From positions 1-64,000 of the forward strand of contig NZ_JABAIL010000010.1 in the NCBI RefSeq assembly GCF_012641475.1: 64,000 nucleotides of DNA, in the 5' to 3' direction. A model generated the notes under the pieces. The model was not told the origin of the DNA, searched no databases, and saw only the letters and a list, made by a program, of their open reading frames with translations. Every line of letters starts with the position of its first letter. The first letter of the stretch is position 1. This stretch comes from Flammeovirga agarivorans. Lineage in GTDB: Bacteria > Bacteroidota > Bacteroidia > Cytophagales > Flammeovirgaceae. Positions 63,964-64,000 of this stretch are shown here, piece by piece. The translations under genes were made by a program, and so were the position numbers.

Positions 63964-64000
63964 ATGAAATCTCTTTGGGTTTGGTTGTTTAAACTTTTTG
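63964..64000 (+). CDS. start of a gene running off the right edge
   Basis: An ATG at 63964 opens a frame reading MKSLWVWLFKLF up to the edge: a short basic start and a hydrophobic helix, as in a membrane protein. It is divergent from the PstS-like gene across 196 bp. TATTTTTG at 63913-63920 fits the -7 consensus TAnnTTTG. Too little sequence remains to assign a family. Confidence 0.4.
   Translation, partial: MKSLWVWLFKLF

Overview
The window is AT-rich chromosomal DNA from a member of the Bacteroidota, most likely the order Cytophagales (a Flammeovirga-like marine polysaccharide degrader). That placement is an inference from content: two proteins ending in type IX secretion (T9SS) sorting domains, a SusC/SusD starch-uptake locus, a LytTR two-component pair, two multidomain SpoIIE-type phosphatases, a PorE-like OmpA protein and menaquinone genes. 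I saw no rRNA, tRNA, CRISPR array, prophage or insertion sequence.

Layout. 1-6290: 3' part of a giant secreted protein built of alternating leucine-rich-repeat and Ig-like modules, with an exact 1095-bp in-frame period and a T9SS C-terminus. 6328-9756: a 48-residue membrane peptide, a PorE-like protein and the heptose epimerase HldD. 9798-24830: a starch/maltodextrin utilisation locus read leftwards (SusC, SusD, SusE-like lipoprotein, large T9SS-exported GH13 amylase, a second small SusE-like lipoprotein, a GH13 enzyme without signal peptide) plus a divergent LacI-family regulator. 25025-34792: a co-directional run of a beta-propeller/SpoIIE sensor phosphatase, an orphan LolD-type ATPase, a 1611-residue AsmA-like envelope protein, a small membrane protein and a His-rich YceI lipoprotein. 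34854-43345: a CBS protein, a LytTR response regulator and its kinase, and a divergent RND efflux operon (adaptor, pump, TolC-like channel). 43551-46711: a candidate small RNA, a MATE exporter, a Nudix hydrolase and two small envelope proteins. 46774-52857: divergent exported GDE (amylo-1,6-glucosidase) and GH38 genes. 53021-60340: a DUF2461 protein, a small coiled-coil protein, MenB facing an rsmG - polyprenyl synthase - menD operon, a SpoIIAA/STAS-like protein and RuvC. 60364-63767: a PstS-like binding protein and a HAMP-GAF-SpoIIE phosphatase in one operon. A gene start runs off the right edge.

How it fits together. Four near-identical LacI-type palindromes (CAAYCGGTTG) lie upstream of the amylase, the small SusE-like gene, the susC/lacI intergenic region, and, 26 kb away, the divergent GDE/GH38 pair. 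This suggests one regulator ties glucan capture, extracellular hydrolysis, debranching and possibly an alpha-mannosidase into one regulon. The best candidates for undescribed biology are this split regulon, the binding-protein-coupled SpoIIE phosphatase, the orphan LolD/AsmA-like operon, the exact-period LRR-Ig protein, and a probable small RNA between the tolC-like and MATE genes. Nearly every gene end carries a clear intrinsic terminator, so transcription units can be read with some confidence.
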